In this document: one piece after another, positions 8,127 to 15,342 of the stretch
How the letters are laid out: every line of letters starts with the position of its first letter
How positions within the stretch are numbered: position 1 is the first letter of the stretch
DNA from: Isoptericola variabilis 225
GTDB taxonomy: Bacteria; Actinomycetota; Actinomycetes; Actinomycetales; Cellulomonadaceae
Reading direction: 5' to 3'
DNA: 64,000 nt
Assembly: GCF_000215105.1 (NCBI RefSeq)
Contig: NC_015588.1
Span: forward strand, 682,001-746,000
Translations under genes and position numbers: made by a program
The notes under the pieces: model-generated
Told to the model about the DNA's origin: nothing
Seen by the model: the letters and a program-made list of their open reading frames with translations, nothing else
The model's database searches: none

Positions 8127-9040
8127 CGGTCGTCCTCCTCGGGGGCGACGAGCCCGAGGTAGACGTCCTCGAGCGTGGGGCGGGTGACGCGCAGGTCGGC
8201 GACCTCGCCGCCGGGCCCCGCGGCGGTCGACGCGAGGCGGGTGACGAGCGCCGTGGGCGTCGTGGTGCGCTCCGAGCGGTGCGTCCCGTCGGGGTCGGTC
8301 CAGGACACGACGGGCGTGCGGGCCTCGGGCCGGCCGAGCGTGTCGGGGGTGCCGGTCGCGACGACGCCGCCGTCGCGCACGACGACGACGCGGTCGGCCA
8401 GGAACGCGGCCTCGTGCAGGTCGTGCGTCGTGAGCAGGATGGTCGTGCCGTCCTCGCGCAGCCCGCGCACGAGCGCCCAGAACGTGCGGCGCGCCTGCGG
8501 GTCGAAGCCCGTGGTCGGCTCGTCGAGGAAGAGCAGCTCGGGCCGCCCGACGATCCCGAGCGCCACGTCGAGGCGCCGCCGCTGCCCGCCGGACAGGGCC
8601 CGCACGCGCGTGCGGGCCTTCTCGGCGAGCCCGACGGCGGCGATCACCTCGTGCGGGTCGGCGGGGGCCGGGTAGTAGCGCGCGGTCGAGCGCACCTCCT
8701 CGACGACCGTGAGCTCGGCGCGGTCGCGCGAGTCCTGCGCGACGACGCCGATGCGGGCGCGCCACGCCCGGCCCGCGGTCGCCGGGTCCTCGCCGAGCAC
8801 GCGCACGTCGCCCTCGTCGCGCTCGCGGTAGCCCTCGAGGATCTCCACGGTCGTCGTCTTGCCCGCGCCGTTGGGACCGAGGACCGCGACGATCTCGCCG
8901 CGCGCGATGTCGAGGTCGAGGCCGTCCACGGCTCGCTTGTCGCCGTACCGCTTGCGCAGACCGCGCACGCGCACGGCGAGCTCCGTCGTCGTGCCGGTGC
9001 CGCCTGCCGGCGTGCCCGCGGTCGTGTCCGTCGTCGTCAT
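8123..9040 (-). CDS. ABC transporter ATP-binding protein (exporter)
   Basis: This 305-residue ATPase has Walker A GPNGAGKTTT (residues 55-64), signature LSGGQRRRLDVALGIVG, Walker B ELLFLDEPTTG, and H-loop LLTTHD. A C-terminal extension of about 80 residues resembles that of DrrA/CcmA-type drug or antibiotic exporters. The ATG at 9040 has a GGGAG site upstream. It is the first gene of a four-gene minus-strand unit with the permease, kinase and regulator. Confidence 0.93.
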   Translation of the reverse strand: MTTTDTTAGTPAGGTGTTTELAVRVRGLRKRYGDKRAVDGLDLDIARGEIVAVLGPNGAGKTTTVEILEGYRERDEGDVRVLGEDPATAGRAWRARIGVVAQDSRDRAELTVVEEVRSTARYYPAPADPHEVIAAVGLAEKARTRVRALSGGQRRRLDVALGIVGRPELLFLDEPTTGFDPQARRTFWALVRGLREDGTTILLTTHDLHEAAFLADRVVVVRDGGVVATGTPDTLGRPEARTPVVSWTDPDGTHRSERTTTPTALVTRLASTAAGPGGEVADLRVTRPTLEDVYLGLVAPEEDDR

Positions 9041-9086
9041 GCTCCCAGGGTGGCCGTGCGGGGTGCGTCCGCGTGAGGCTCGGCCG

Positions 9087-9162
9087 GTCGAACCCGGGGT
9101 CCACCGATCGGTGGACCCCGGTCCGAGCCGGGCCGGGAGGGGGTCCACGGACCGGGTTCGAC
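9087..9162. repeat. Nested inverted repeats, candidate operator or switch
   Basis: A perfect 24-bp palindrome spans 9096-9119 (half-site GGGGTCCACCGA). Its right half (9111-9119) can also pair with GGGGTCCAC at 9140-9148. Outer arms GTCGAACCCGG (9087-9097) and CCGGGTTCGAC (9152-9162) match perfectly. The region lies 56 bases upstream of the exporter ATG and overlaps the putative tRNA-Trp promoter. A dimeric repressor site (for example TetR type) or alternative RNA hairpins are both possible. Confidence 0.7.
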
Positions 9163-9186
9163 CCAGGCGCCCGCGTCGCGTACAGT
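9157..9186 (+). promoter_or_regulatory. Putative tRNA-Trp promoter
   Basis: TTCGAC at 9157-9162 and TACAGT at 9181-9186 are spaced by 18 bases, upstream of the tRNA. Confidence 0.4.
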
Positions 9187-9260
9187 TGTCCCTCGGTGGT
9201 TGACGCCCGCCATGATCGAACGCGCCCTGGGCGCACGGTCGAGGTCGGCGTGAAGCACGA

Positions 9261-9336
9261 AGGGTAGTGGCGCAATTGGTAGCGCAGCGGTCTCCAAAAC
9301 CGCAGGTTGCAGGTTCGAGTCCTGTCTACCCTGCCA
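9261..9336 (+). tRNA. tRNA-Trp (CCA anticodon)
   Basis: A 76-nt cloverleaf can be folded: acceptor AGGGTAG pairs with CTACCCT, the anticodon loop is CTCCAAA between GCGGT and ACCGC with anticodon CCA, the T loop is GTTCGAGTC, and the 3' CCA is encoded. It lies before secE, the common position in Actinobacteria. Confidence 0.96.
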
Positions 9337-9469
9337 GCGTGATCCCCCGCGGGGCCGCGCGCAGCGGGGCCACGCGCCGCGTGACCCCGGAACGCCAGGA
9401 GTCTGTGCCGCTCGCGCGTCTGCCGGCAGGCGCCGTGCGTGCGGCTGATCTCGAAACGGGGTAGTGCAA

Positions 9470-9730
9470 GTGAGCGAGTCGCCGGCTGAGGCCGCAGGGT
9501 CCCACGTCGAGGGTGCCACGGCCGGTCCGGGCAAGAACCGCAACGTGTTCTCCCGCATCGCCCTCTTCGTCCGCCAGGTCGTCGCCGAGCTGCGCAAGGT
9601 CGTCACGCCGACGCGGTCGGAGCTGCTGAACTACACCGGCGTCGTGCTCGTCTTCGTGACGGTCGTGATGCTGTTCGTCACGGTCCTCGACTACCTCATC
9701 GGTCGGGGCACCCTGGCCCTGTTCGGCTGA
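9470..9730 (+). CDS. secE: Preprotein translocase subunit SecE
   Basis: This 86-residue protein has the SecE signature ([23 protein letters not shown]) and one C-terminal membrane segment ([20 protein letters not shown]). It clamps SecY in the translocon. GTG at 9470 is chosen for its spacing from a GGGG stretch; GTG at 9464 would add two residues. It heads secE-nusG-rplK-rplA. Confidence 0.93.
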   Translation: MSESPAEAAGSHVEGATAGPGKNRNVFSRIALFVRQVVAELRKVVTPTRSELLNYTGVVLVFVTVVMLFVTVLDYLIGRGTLALFG

Positions 9731-9807
9731 GGTCCGGCAGGCGTCGCGCGGCCCGTGGTGGCCGCGTCGTCCCACCACACACTGACAGTCAGAAAGCAGG
9801 TTCGTCC

Positions 9808-10617
9808 GTGTCCCAGGATCCGCTGGAGCAGACCGAGAACGTCGACCCCACGCAGCCCGACGCCGCCGGCGCCGAGGCCGACCTCGACGTGCCCGGCGAC
9901 ACCAGCGACGTCGTCGACGGCGACGCCGCCGCCGGCGCCGAGGCCGCCGAGGAGACGGACGAGGTCGCCGAGGAGCGCCCCGCGGACGCCGACGGCGACG
10001 TCGTCACCGACCCCGTCGCGGAGTTCAAGCGCACCCTGCGCTCGCAGCCGGGCGAGTGGTACGTCATCCACTCGTACGCCGGGTACGAGAACCGTGTGAA
10101 GGCCAACCTGGAGAACCGCATCCAGAGCCTGAACATGGAGGACTACATCTTCCAGATCGAGGTCCCGATGGAGGAGGTGACCGAGATCAAGAACGCGCAG
10201 AAGAAGACCGTCCGCCGCGTCCGGATCCCGGGCTACGTCCTCGTCCGCATGGACCTCACCGACGAGTCGTGGGGCGCCGTGCGGCACACGCCCGGCGTCA
10301 CCGGCTTCGTCGGGCACACGCACCAGCCCGTCCCGCTCACGCTGGACGAGGTCTTCTCGATGCTGGCGCCCACGCTGGCCCCCGCCCCCGAGGCCGGCAA
10401 GCCCGCCGCCGCGGCGTCGGGCGGGGCCGCCAAGGCGCCCGTCGAGGTCGACTTCGAGGTCGGCGAGTCGGTCACCGTCACGGACGGCCCGTTCGACACG
10501 CTGCCCGCCACGATCTCGGAGATCAACGCCGAGGCCCAGAAGCTCAAGGTCCTCGTCTCCATCTTCGGCCGGGAGACCCCGGTCGAGCTGTCGTTCAACC
10601 AGGTCGCCAAGATCTGA
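9808..10617 (+). CDS. nusG: Transcription termination/antitermination protein NusG
   Basis: This 269-residue protein begins with an acidic Ala/Asp/Glu-rich tail of about 75 residues, usual in actinobacterial NusG, followed by the NGN domain ([20 protein letters not shown] ... [18 protein letters not shown]) and a C-terminal KOW domain ([19 protein letters not shown]). It binds RNA polymerase and couples it to Rho or ribosomes. An insert of Ala/Gly between NGN and KOW is lineage-specific linker. Confidence 0.97.
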   Translation: MSQDPLEQTENVDPTQPDAAGAEADLDVPGDTSDVVDGDAAAGAEAAEETDEVAEERPADADGDVVTDPVAEFKRTLRSQPGEWYVIHSYAGYENRVKANLENRIQSLNMEDYIFQIEVPMEEVTEIKNAQKKTVRRVRIPGYVLVRMDLTDESWGAVRHTPGVTGFVGHTHQPVPLTLDEVFSMLAPTLAPAPEAGKPAAAASGGAAKAPVEVDFEVGESVTVTDGPFDTLPATISEINAEAQKLKVLVSIFGRETPVELSFNQVAKI

Positions 10618-10720
10618 CCGACCCGCCGGCGCCGCCGGCGTGCCGCGTCCCGCGGCGACAGCATGCAACCGGGTCATCGCCCACGGCGTCGGCCCACGAA
10701 CAGAAAGCTCAGGAACGCAC

Positions 10721-11152
10721 ATGCCTCCCAAGAAGAAGGTCGCCGGCCTCATCAAGCTCCAGATCAACGCCGGTGCCGCGACGCCGGCGCCGCCGATCGG
10801 CCCCGCGCTCGGTCAGCACGGCGTGAACATCATGGAGTTCTGCAAGGCCTACAACGCGGCCACCGAGTCGCAGCGCGGCAACGTGATCCCGGTCGAGATC
10901 ACGGTCTACGAGGACCGCTCGTTCACCTTCATCACGAAGACCCCGCCGGCGGCGGAGCTCATCAAGAAGGCCGCGGGCGTGACCAAGGGCTCGCCGACGC
11001 CGCACACGACGAAGGTCGCGAGCCTCACCTCGGACCAGGTCCGCGAGATCGCGCAGACCAAGATGGCCGACCTCAACGCGAACGACGTCGAGGCCGCGAT
11101 GAAGATCATCGCCGGCACGGCCCGTTCCATGGGCATCACCGTCCAGGACTGA
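10721..11152 (+). CDS. rplK: 50S ribosomal protein L11
   Basis: This 143-residue protein matches L11 along its length ([20 protein letters not shown] near the N-terminus, GITVQD at the end). It binds the GTPase-associated region of 23S rRNA and is needed for RelA activation and thiopeptide binding. The N-terminal proline-rich motif is intact. Confidence 0.98.
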   Translation: MPPKKKVAGLIKLQINAGAATPAPPIGPALGQHGVNIMEFCKAYNAATESQRGNVIPVEITVYEDRSFTFITKTPPAAELIKKAAGVTKGSPTPHTTKVASLTSDQVREIAQTKMADLNANDVEAAMKIIAGTARSMGITVQD

Positions 11153-11178
11153 CCCGTCCAGGGCTGACGCCCGCAAGT

Positions 11179-11197
11179 CCCGGCGACCGTCGCCGGG
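11179..11197 (+). promoter_or_regulatory. Hairpin between rplK and rplA
   Basis: CCCGGCGA and TCGCCGGG (8 bp, loop CCG) form a perfect stem in the 100-bp gap. It could tune relative rplK/rplA expression; no T-run follows. Confidence 0.4.
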
Positions 11198-11252
11198 CAC
11201 GTGGCAGGGTCCGCGCAGACCCGACGACCACGACTGCAGAAGGAGTATGCAG

Positions 11253-11966
11253 ATGGCAAAGCGCAGCAAGGCCTACCGGGCCGCAGCCGAGAAGATCGAC
11301 CGCGAGCGCCTCTACACGCCGCTCGAGGCGGTCCGCCTCGCCAAGGAGACGGCGACCACCAAGTTCGACGCGACCGTCGAGGTCGTGTTCCGCCTGGGTG
11401 TCGACCCCCGCAAGGCCGACCAGATGGTCCGCGGCACCGTCAACCTGCCGCACGGCACGGGCAAGACGGCCCGCGTGATCGTGTTCGCGAACGCCGCCAA
11501 GGCGGAGGAGGCCCGCGCGGCCGGCGCCGACGAGGTCGGCGGCGACGAGCTCATCACCAAGGTCGCCGGCGGTTACACCGACTTCGACGCGGCCGTCGCC
11601 ACGCCGGACCTCATGGGCAAGGTCGGTCGCCTCGGCAAGGTGCTCGGTCCCCGCGGCCTCATGCCGAACCCGAAGACCGGCACGGTGACCATGGACGTCG
11701 CCAAGGCCGTGTCCGACATCAAGGGCGGCAAGATCGAGTTCCGCGTCGACAAGCACGCGAACCTCCACTTCATCATCGGCAAGGCCTCGTTCGACGAGAA
11801 GGCGCTGGTGGAGAACTACGCCGCCGCGCTCGAGGAGATCCTGCGCCTCAAGCCGTCGTCGTCGAAGGGCCGGTACATCACCAAGGCCACGATGGCGACG
11901 TCGATGGGCCCGGGCATCCCGCTCGACCAGTCGCGCACCACGAAGCTCCTGGAGGAGGCGGCCTGA
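11253..11966 (+). CDS. rplA: 50S ribosomal protein L1
   Basis: This 237-residue protein matches L1, including [21 protein letters not shown]1 forms the mobile stalk at the E site and in many bacteria represses its own operon. GAAGGAG at 11239-11245 gives seven bases of spacing to ATG 11253; ATG at 11247 is too close to it. Confidence 0.97.
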   Translation: MAKRSKAYRAAAEKIDRERLYTPLEAVRLAKETATTKFDATVEVVFRLGVDPRKADQMVRGTVNLPHGTGKTARVIVFANAAKAEEARAAGADEVGGDELITKVAGGYTDFDAAVATPDLMGKVGRLGKVLGPRGLMPNPKTGTVTMDVAKAVSDIKGGKIEFRVDKHANLHFIIGKASFDEKALVENYAAALEEILRLKPSSSKGRYITKATMATSMGPGIPLDQSRTTKLLEEAA

Positions 11967-11986
11967 GCCGCTGACCCGAGAGGCTG

Positions 11987-12020
11987 ACGGCCCGGCACCC
12001 GCTCGCGGGTGCCGGGCCGT
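11987..12020 (+). terminator. Terminator after rplA
   Basis: Perfect 15-bp stem ACGGCCCGGCACCCG with loop CTCG. There is no U-tract, as is usual in high-GC actinobacteria. It separates the rplKA transcript from the sigma/protease cassette. Confidence 0.8.
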
Positions 12021-12162
12021 CGTGCGTCCCGAGACTTTTCACCCGCAGGTGTATCAGGACGCGCGGCGGTCCCTCCTTCCCCGTGACGACGACCGCGCCG
12101 GAGGGTGGGTGAAATGCGGATGGGCAGCACGGACGAGCGTTCCCGACGGGCCGAGACGGTCC

Positions 12163-12168
12163 TAGGCT
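12163..12168 (+). promoter_or_regulatory. Putative -10 of the sigma/protease cassette
   Basis: TAGGCT lies about 60 bases before the sigma factor start. No convincing -35 is seen. An 8-bp inverted pair TTTCACCC (12037-12044) and GGGTGAAA (12107-12114) lies upstream and could be a regulator site. Confidence 0.35.
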
Positions 12169-12230
12169 CGTGGAGTCCGACGACGGGGCCGAACGGCCCC
12201 TCGACCCCCCACGAGGTGGTGCCTTCCCCC

Positions 12231-12866
12231 ATGACCCGCCCGAGCGAGCACCGAACCGACGACCTGGAGAGCGCGGGCGAGAGCCTGGGTGACCGGGCGG
12301 CGCACGCGATCCTCGAGTACCGCGAGGGGCGGACCGACGCGCTGAGCGACCTGGTGCGCGAGGCGACGCCGCTGCTGTGGCACACGGTGCGCGCGCAGGG
12401 TGTGGACCCGCAGACCGCGGACGACGTCGTGCAGAGCACCTGGGCGGCGCTCGTGCGGCACGCGCACACGATCTCCGAACCCAAGGCCGTCCTCAAGTGG
12501 CTGCTGGTCACGGCGCGCCGCGGGGCCTGGGAGACCGTGCGCAAGGGCCGCGACGACGTCCGCCGGCGCACCGAGCTGCCGGACGACGTGGCCGAGGGCA
12601 CGGCGACGCTGCCCGACGCCGGCCCGGGCCCGGAGGAGGAGGTGCTGCGCGACGAGCGCGACCGCCTCCTGTGGGCGGCGGTGCGCCGCCTCCCGGCGCG
12701 CTGCCAGGAGCTGCTGCGGCTCGTCTCGCTCGCGGACCGGCCCGACTACAGGGCGATCTCCGCGGCGATCGGCATGCCGGTGGGAAGCATCGGCGCGACT
12801 CGGGGACGCTGCCTCGCCAAGCTGCGGGCCGTCCTCACCGAAGAGGGGGAGACCTCGTGGACATGA
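12231..12866 (+). CDS. Sigma-70 family (ECF-like) RNA polymerase sigma factor
   Basis: This 211-residue protein has a region-2-like segment (VDPQTADDVVQSTWAALVRH ... KWLLVTARRGAWETVRK) and a region-4 helix-turn-helix (RLPARCQELLRLVSLADRPD, then YRAISAAIGMPVGSIGATRG). There is no region 1.2 or 3, so it is of the extracytoplasmic-function size class. ATG at 12231 is preferred; GTG at 12216 or 12219 are in frame. Its end overlaps the next gene by ten bases, so the two are coupled. The next three genes are probably its regulon, which often includes the sigma gene itself. No classical zinc-type anti-sigma factor is visible. Confidence 0.88.
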   Translation: MTRPSEHRTDDLESAGESLGDRAAHAILEYREGRTDALSDLVREATPLLWHTVRAQGVDPQTADDVVQSTWAALVRHAHTISEPKAVLKWLLVTARRGAWETVRKGRDDVRRRTELPDDVAEGTATLPDAGPGPEEEVLRDERDRLLWAAVRRLPARCQELLRLVSLADRPDYRAISAAIGMPVGSIGATRGRCLAKLRAVLTEEGETSWT

Positions 12867-13384
12867 ACTGGACCGACGACCCGATGCACGACGTGCCCGG
12901 TGCCGACCAGCCGATGGACGGGACCGACGTCGCGGTGCTCTCGCGGCTGGCCCGCGTCGTCACGGCGATCGACCCCGTCCCCGACGGTCTCGTGGAGCGC
13001 TCGCTGTTCGCGATGACGCTCGCCGGGCTCGAGGCCGAGGTCATGGAGCTGCAGCTGATCGAGGCCCCCGTGGGCTCGGTGCGCGGCGAGGCCCCGCCGC
13101 TCGAGGCGCGCACCATCACCTTCACGCACGAGCGGCTGACCGTGATGATCGCGCTCTCCGCGGCCGACGACGGCGAGCACGTCCGCGTCGACGGCTGGGT
13201 CGCGCCCGCCGGCGACGGCGTCGTGGTCGAGCTGCGGCAGCCCGGTGGCACCCGCGCGACGACGACGGACGACGACGGCCGGTTCGTCTTCGAGTCCGTC
13301 GACCGGGGCCAGGCGAGCCTGCTCGTGCGCCCCGCCGAAGGCGAGGACGCCCCCGCCGTGACGACGCCCGTCGTCGAGCTCTGA
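12857..13384 (+). CDS. Uncharacterised sigma-linked protein with carboxypeptidase-regulatory-like domain
   Basis: This 175-residue protein has no signal peptide or membrane segment. Residues of about 22-60 (VAVLSRLARVVTAIDPVPDG, then LVERSLFAMTLAGLEAEVME) form a helical segment. The C-terminal part (VRVDGWVAPAGDGVVVELRQ ... TTDDDGRFVFESVDRG) resembles the beta-sandwich of carboxypeptidase-regulatory or CNA-B-like domains. Overlap with the sigma gene makes it a candidate sigma modulator. GTG at 12857 is preferred, since AGAGGGGGA sits seven bases upstream; ATG at 12863 is an alternative. The function is not known to me. Confidence 0.75.
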   Translation: MDMNWTDDPMHDVPGADQPMDGTDVAVLSRLARVVTAIDPVPDGLVERSLFAMTLAGLEAEVMELQLIEAPVGSVRGEAPPLEARTITFTHERLTVMIALSAADDGEHVRVDGWVAPAGDGVVVELRQPGGTRATTTDDDGRFVFESVDRGQASLLVRPAEGEDAPAVTTPVVEL

Positions 13385-13448
13385 CCCGACCGCACGACCC
13401 GTGACCGGGCGCGTCGACGGCGACGTGCCCACGATCCAGGAGGAATTC

Positions 13449-15290
13449 GTGAGCTCCAGGCCCCGAGGCTCCCGCCTGCAGTGGCAGACCCGCGCGATCG
13501 ACCCGCTGACCGCGCCCCGAGTCGGAACTCAGCCGTCGCCGCAGCCCACGTGGTACGTGGGGGACCGGCTGCTGCTGAGCGTCGCGGCGCCGGACCGGGA
13601 CGGACCCGAGCCGCGGTGGCTCCGCCGGCTGCGGCGCGCGGCGCGGCGTGCCGACCTGGACGTGCGCATCGCCGACGAGACGTACACCGACCTCGCGCTG
13701 ATCGACGAGGCGGTCCGGGCAGGACTCGACCCGGAGGTCGGCGCATCCCTGCGACCGGTCTTCGGCACCACGGTGGAGCTCGTGCGCCCGGAGCCGGGCG
13801 GGCTGCCCGACGGCTGGGACCTCATGGCCGTCCTGGGACTGGGCTGGGAGACGTTCGACGACGACGCCCAGGCGCAGAGCCAGGAAGGGCGCGGCCGCCA
13901 CGAGGAGGACGGCCCCGGCGAGGTCCGCGTCGCGCTCGACCACGTCATCGTCCCGGGGGCGATCGGCGGACAGCCCGCGGCGCAGCCGGCGGCGTTCACC
14001 GACGTCCAGCCGTTCATCCGGGCCAACCCGCTCACCGCGAGCCACCCGCTGACGGCGAGCCACCCGCTCACCGCCAGCCACCCGCTCACGGCGAGCCACC
14101 CGCTGACGGCGAGCCACCCGTACGCGGGCATCGGCGAGTACGCGCTCGCCGGGCTCGGCGGGCGCCAGCCCGTGAAGTGGGTCGGGCCCGCGCCGGCACG
14201 CACCGTCGTCGGGGGACCGAACCCCTTCCGGGGTCCGAACGGCGAGCGTCGTCCCGTCGTCGCCATCATGGACACGGGCGTAGGGCGGCACGACTGGTTC
14301 CCCGCCGACGACGTCCCGGACCGCGTCGTCGTGCGCGACCCGAAGGTCGTGGGCGAGCCGGTCGGGCTGAGCCCGGATCCCGCGTTCGCGTACCAGCACC
14401 CAGAGGTCGGCGGCGTCTCGATCTACCCGATCACCGGCCCTCTCGATCCCGTCGCGGGTCATGGCACCTTCATGGCGGGCCTGGTCCACCAGCAGTGCCC
14501 CGACGCCGTGATCCTCGCGCCGCGCGTGTACGGAGGATCCGGCGTCGTGCCCGAGAGCGACCTCGTGCGGTCGCTGCGCCGGCTGCTGCTGTTCCACCTG
14601 CTCGGGCTGGCCGGGGTCGAGACGTACGCGCCGGTCGACGTCGCGGTGCTCGCGCTCGGCTACTACCACGAGCGGCCGGAGGACGCGGACTTCGACGTCC
14701 CACTGGGCGCGGTGCTCGCGGCGCTGCGCCGGTGGGGCGTGCTGGTCGTGACGTCGAGCGGCAACGACGGCCAGGTGCGCGAGACGTACCCGGCGGCGTT
14801 CGCGCCGAAGCTGAACCGGATGGCCGAGCCGCCGACGCTCGACGAGGACGAGCCGCCGCTCCGCGAGGACGAGCCGCCCATCATCGCCGTGGGCGCGCAG
14901 AACCCGGACGGCACCACGGCGCTGTTCAGCAACGACGGCCCCTGGGTCACGTGCCTGCGGCCGGGCGCCGCGCTGGTGAGCACCGCCCCGGTGACCATCG
15001 ACGGCGTCATCGCACCGAGCCGGCACATGCGCGAGCTGTTCACCGGCAAGCGGCGTGCCACGATCGACCCCGAGGGGTTCCAGGGCGGGTTCGCCGTGTG
15101 GAGCGGCACGTCGTTCGCCGCGCCCGTGCTCGCGGGCGAGCTCGCAGCGTCGCTGCTCGCCGCCGGGGTCCCGGCGCCGAGGCCCCCGGCCGGCGAGGGC
15201 GACGCCGACCGCTGCCGGTGGCTGTGGCCCGCCGTCACGGACGCGACGGGCCTGGAGCCGTCGGCCGACGGGGTGACCGCGACCGGGTGA
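13449..15290 (+). CDS. S8 family (subtilisin-like) serine peptidase, cytoplasmic-looking
   Basis: This 613-residue subtilase has all catalytic elements: D275 (VAIMDTGVG), H338 (AGHGTFMAG), oxyanion N439 (SSGNDGQ) and S555 (SGTSFAAP). The start at 13449 follows AGGAGG by five bases. There is no signal peptide or membrane segment, unusual for a subtilase, which suggests action inside the cell. Residues 1-190 are a poorly defined N-terminal region and may be inhibitory. Residues 193-222 are five tandem copies of a hexapeptide (N/H-P-L-T-A-S) just before the catalytic core, a possible flexible or cleavable linker. It lies between the sigma pair and the CHAT gene, with gaps of 64 and 52 bp. Confidence 0.93.
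   Translation: MSSRPRGSRLQWQTRAIDPLTAPRVGTQPSPQPTWYVGDRLLLSVAAPDRDGPEPRWLRRLRRAARRADLDVRIADETYTDLALIDEAVRAGLDPEVGASLRPVFGTTVELVRPEPGGLPDGWDLMAVLGLGWETFDDDAQAQSQEGRGRHEEDGPGEVRVALDHVIVPGAIGGQPAAQPAAFTDVQPFIRANPLTASHPLTASHPLTASHPLTASHPLTASHPYAGIGEYALAGLGGRQPVKWVGPAPARTVVGGPNPFRGPNGERRPVVAIMDTGVGRHDWFPADDVPDRVVVRDPKVVGEPVGLSPDPAFAYQHPEVGGVSIYPITGPLDPVAGHGTFMAGLVHQQCPDAVILAPRVYGGSGVVPESDLVRSLRRLLLFHLLGLAGVETYAPVDVAVLALGYYHERPEDADFDVPLGAVLAALRRWGVLVVTSSGNDGQVRETYPAAFAPKLNRMAEPPTLDEDEPPLREDEPPIIAVGAQNPDGTTALFSNDGPWVTCLRPGAALVSTAPVTIDGVIAPSRHMRELFTGKRRATIDPEGFQGGFAVWSGTSFAAPVLAGELAASLLAAGVPAPRPPAGEGDADRCRWLWPAVTDATGLEPSADGVTATG
14025..14114 (+). repeat. Five 18-bp tandem repeats within the subtilase gene
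   Basis: Five consecutive 18-bp units encode NPLTAS once and HPLTAS four times, with differences only at wobble positions, followed by a degenerate HPYAG. Copy number could vary between strains. Confidence 0.95.
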
Positions 15291-15330
15291 TTCCGTGCCA
15301 ATCCCGTGGGCCGTGGGCCCTCGGGATGAC

Positions 15331-15336
15331 TACCGT
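15331..15336 (+). promoter_or_regulatory. -10-like hexamer upstream of CHAT gene
   Basis: TACCGT lies six bases before GTG 15343, matching the leaderless pattern, so the CHAT gene may also have its own transcript. Confidence 0.4.
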
Positions 15337-15342
15337 GGGCTC

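Noticed and set aside
14025..14114. CRISPR-like array
   Set aside because: The repeats are contiguous 18-bp units without spacers and encode a hexapeptide in frame.
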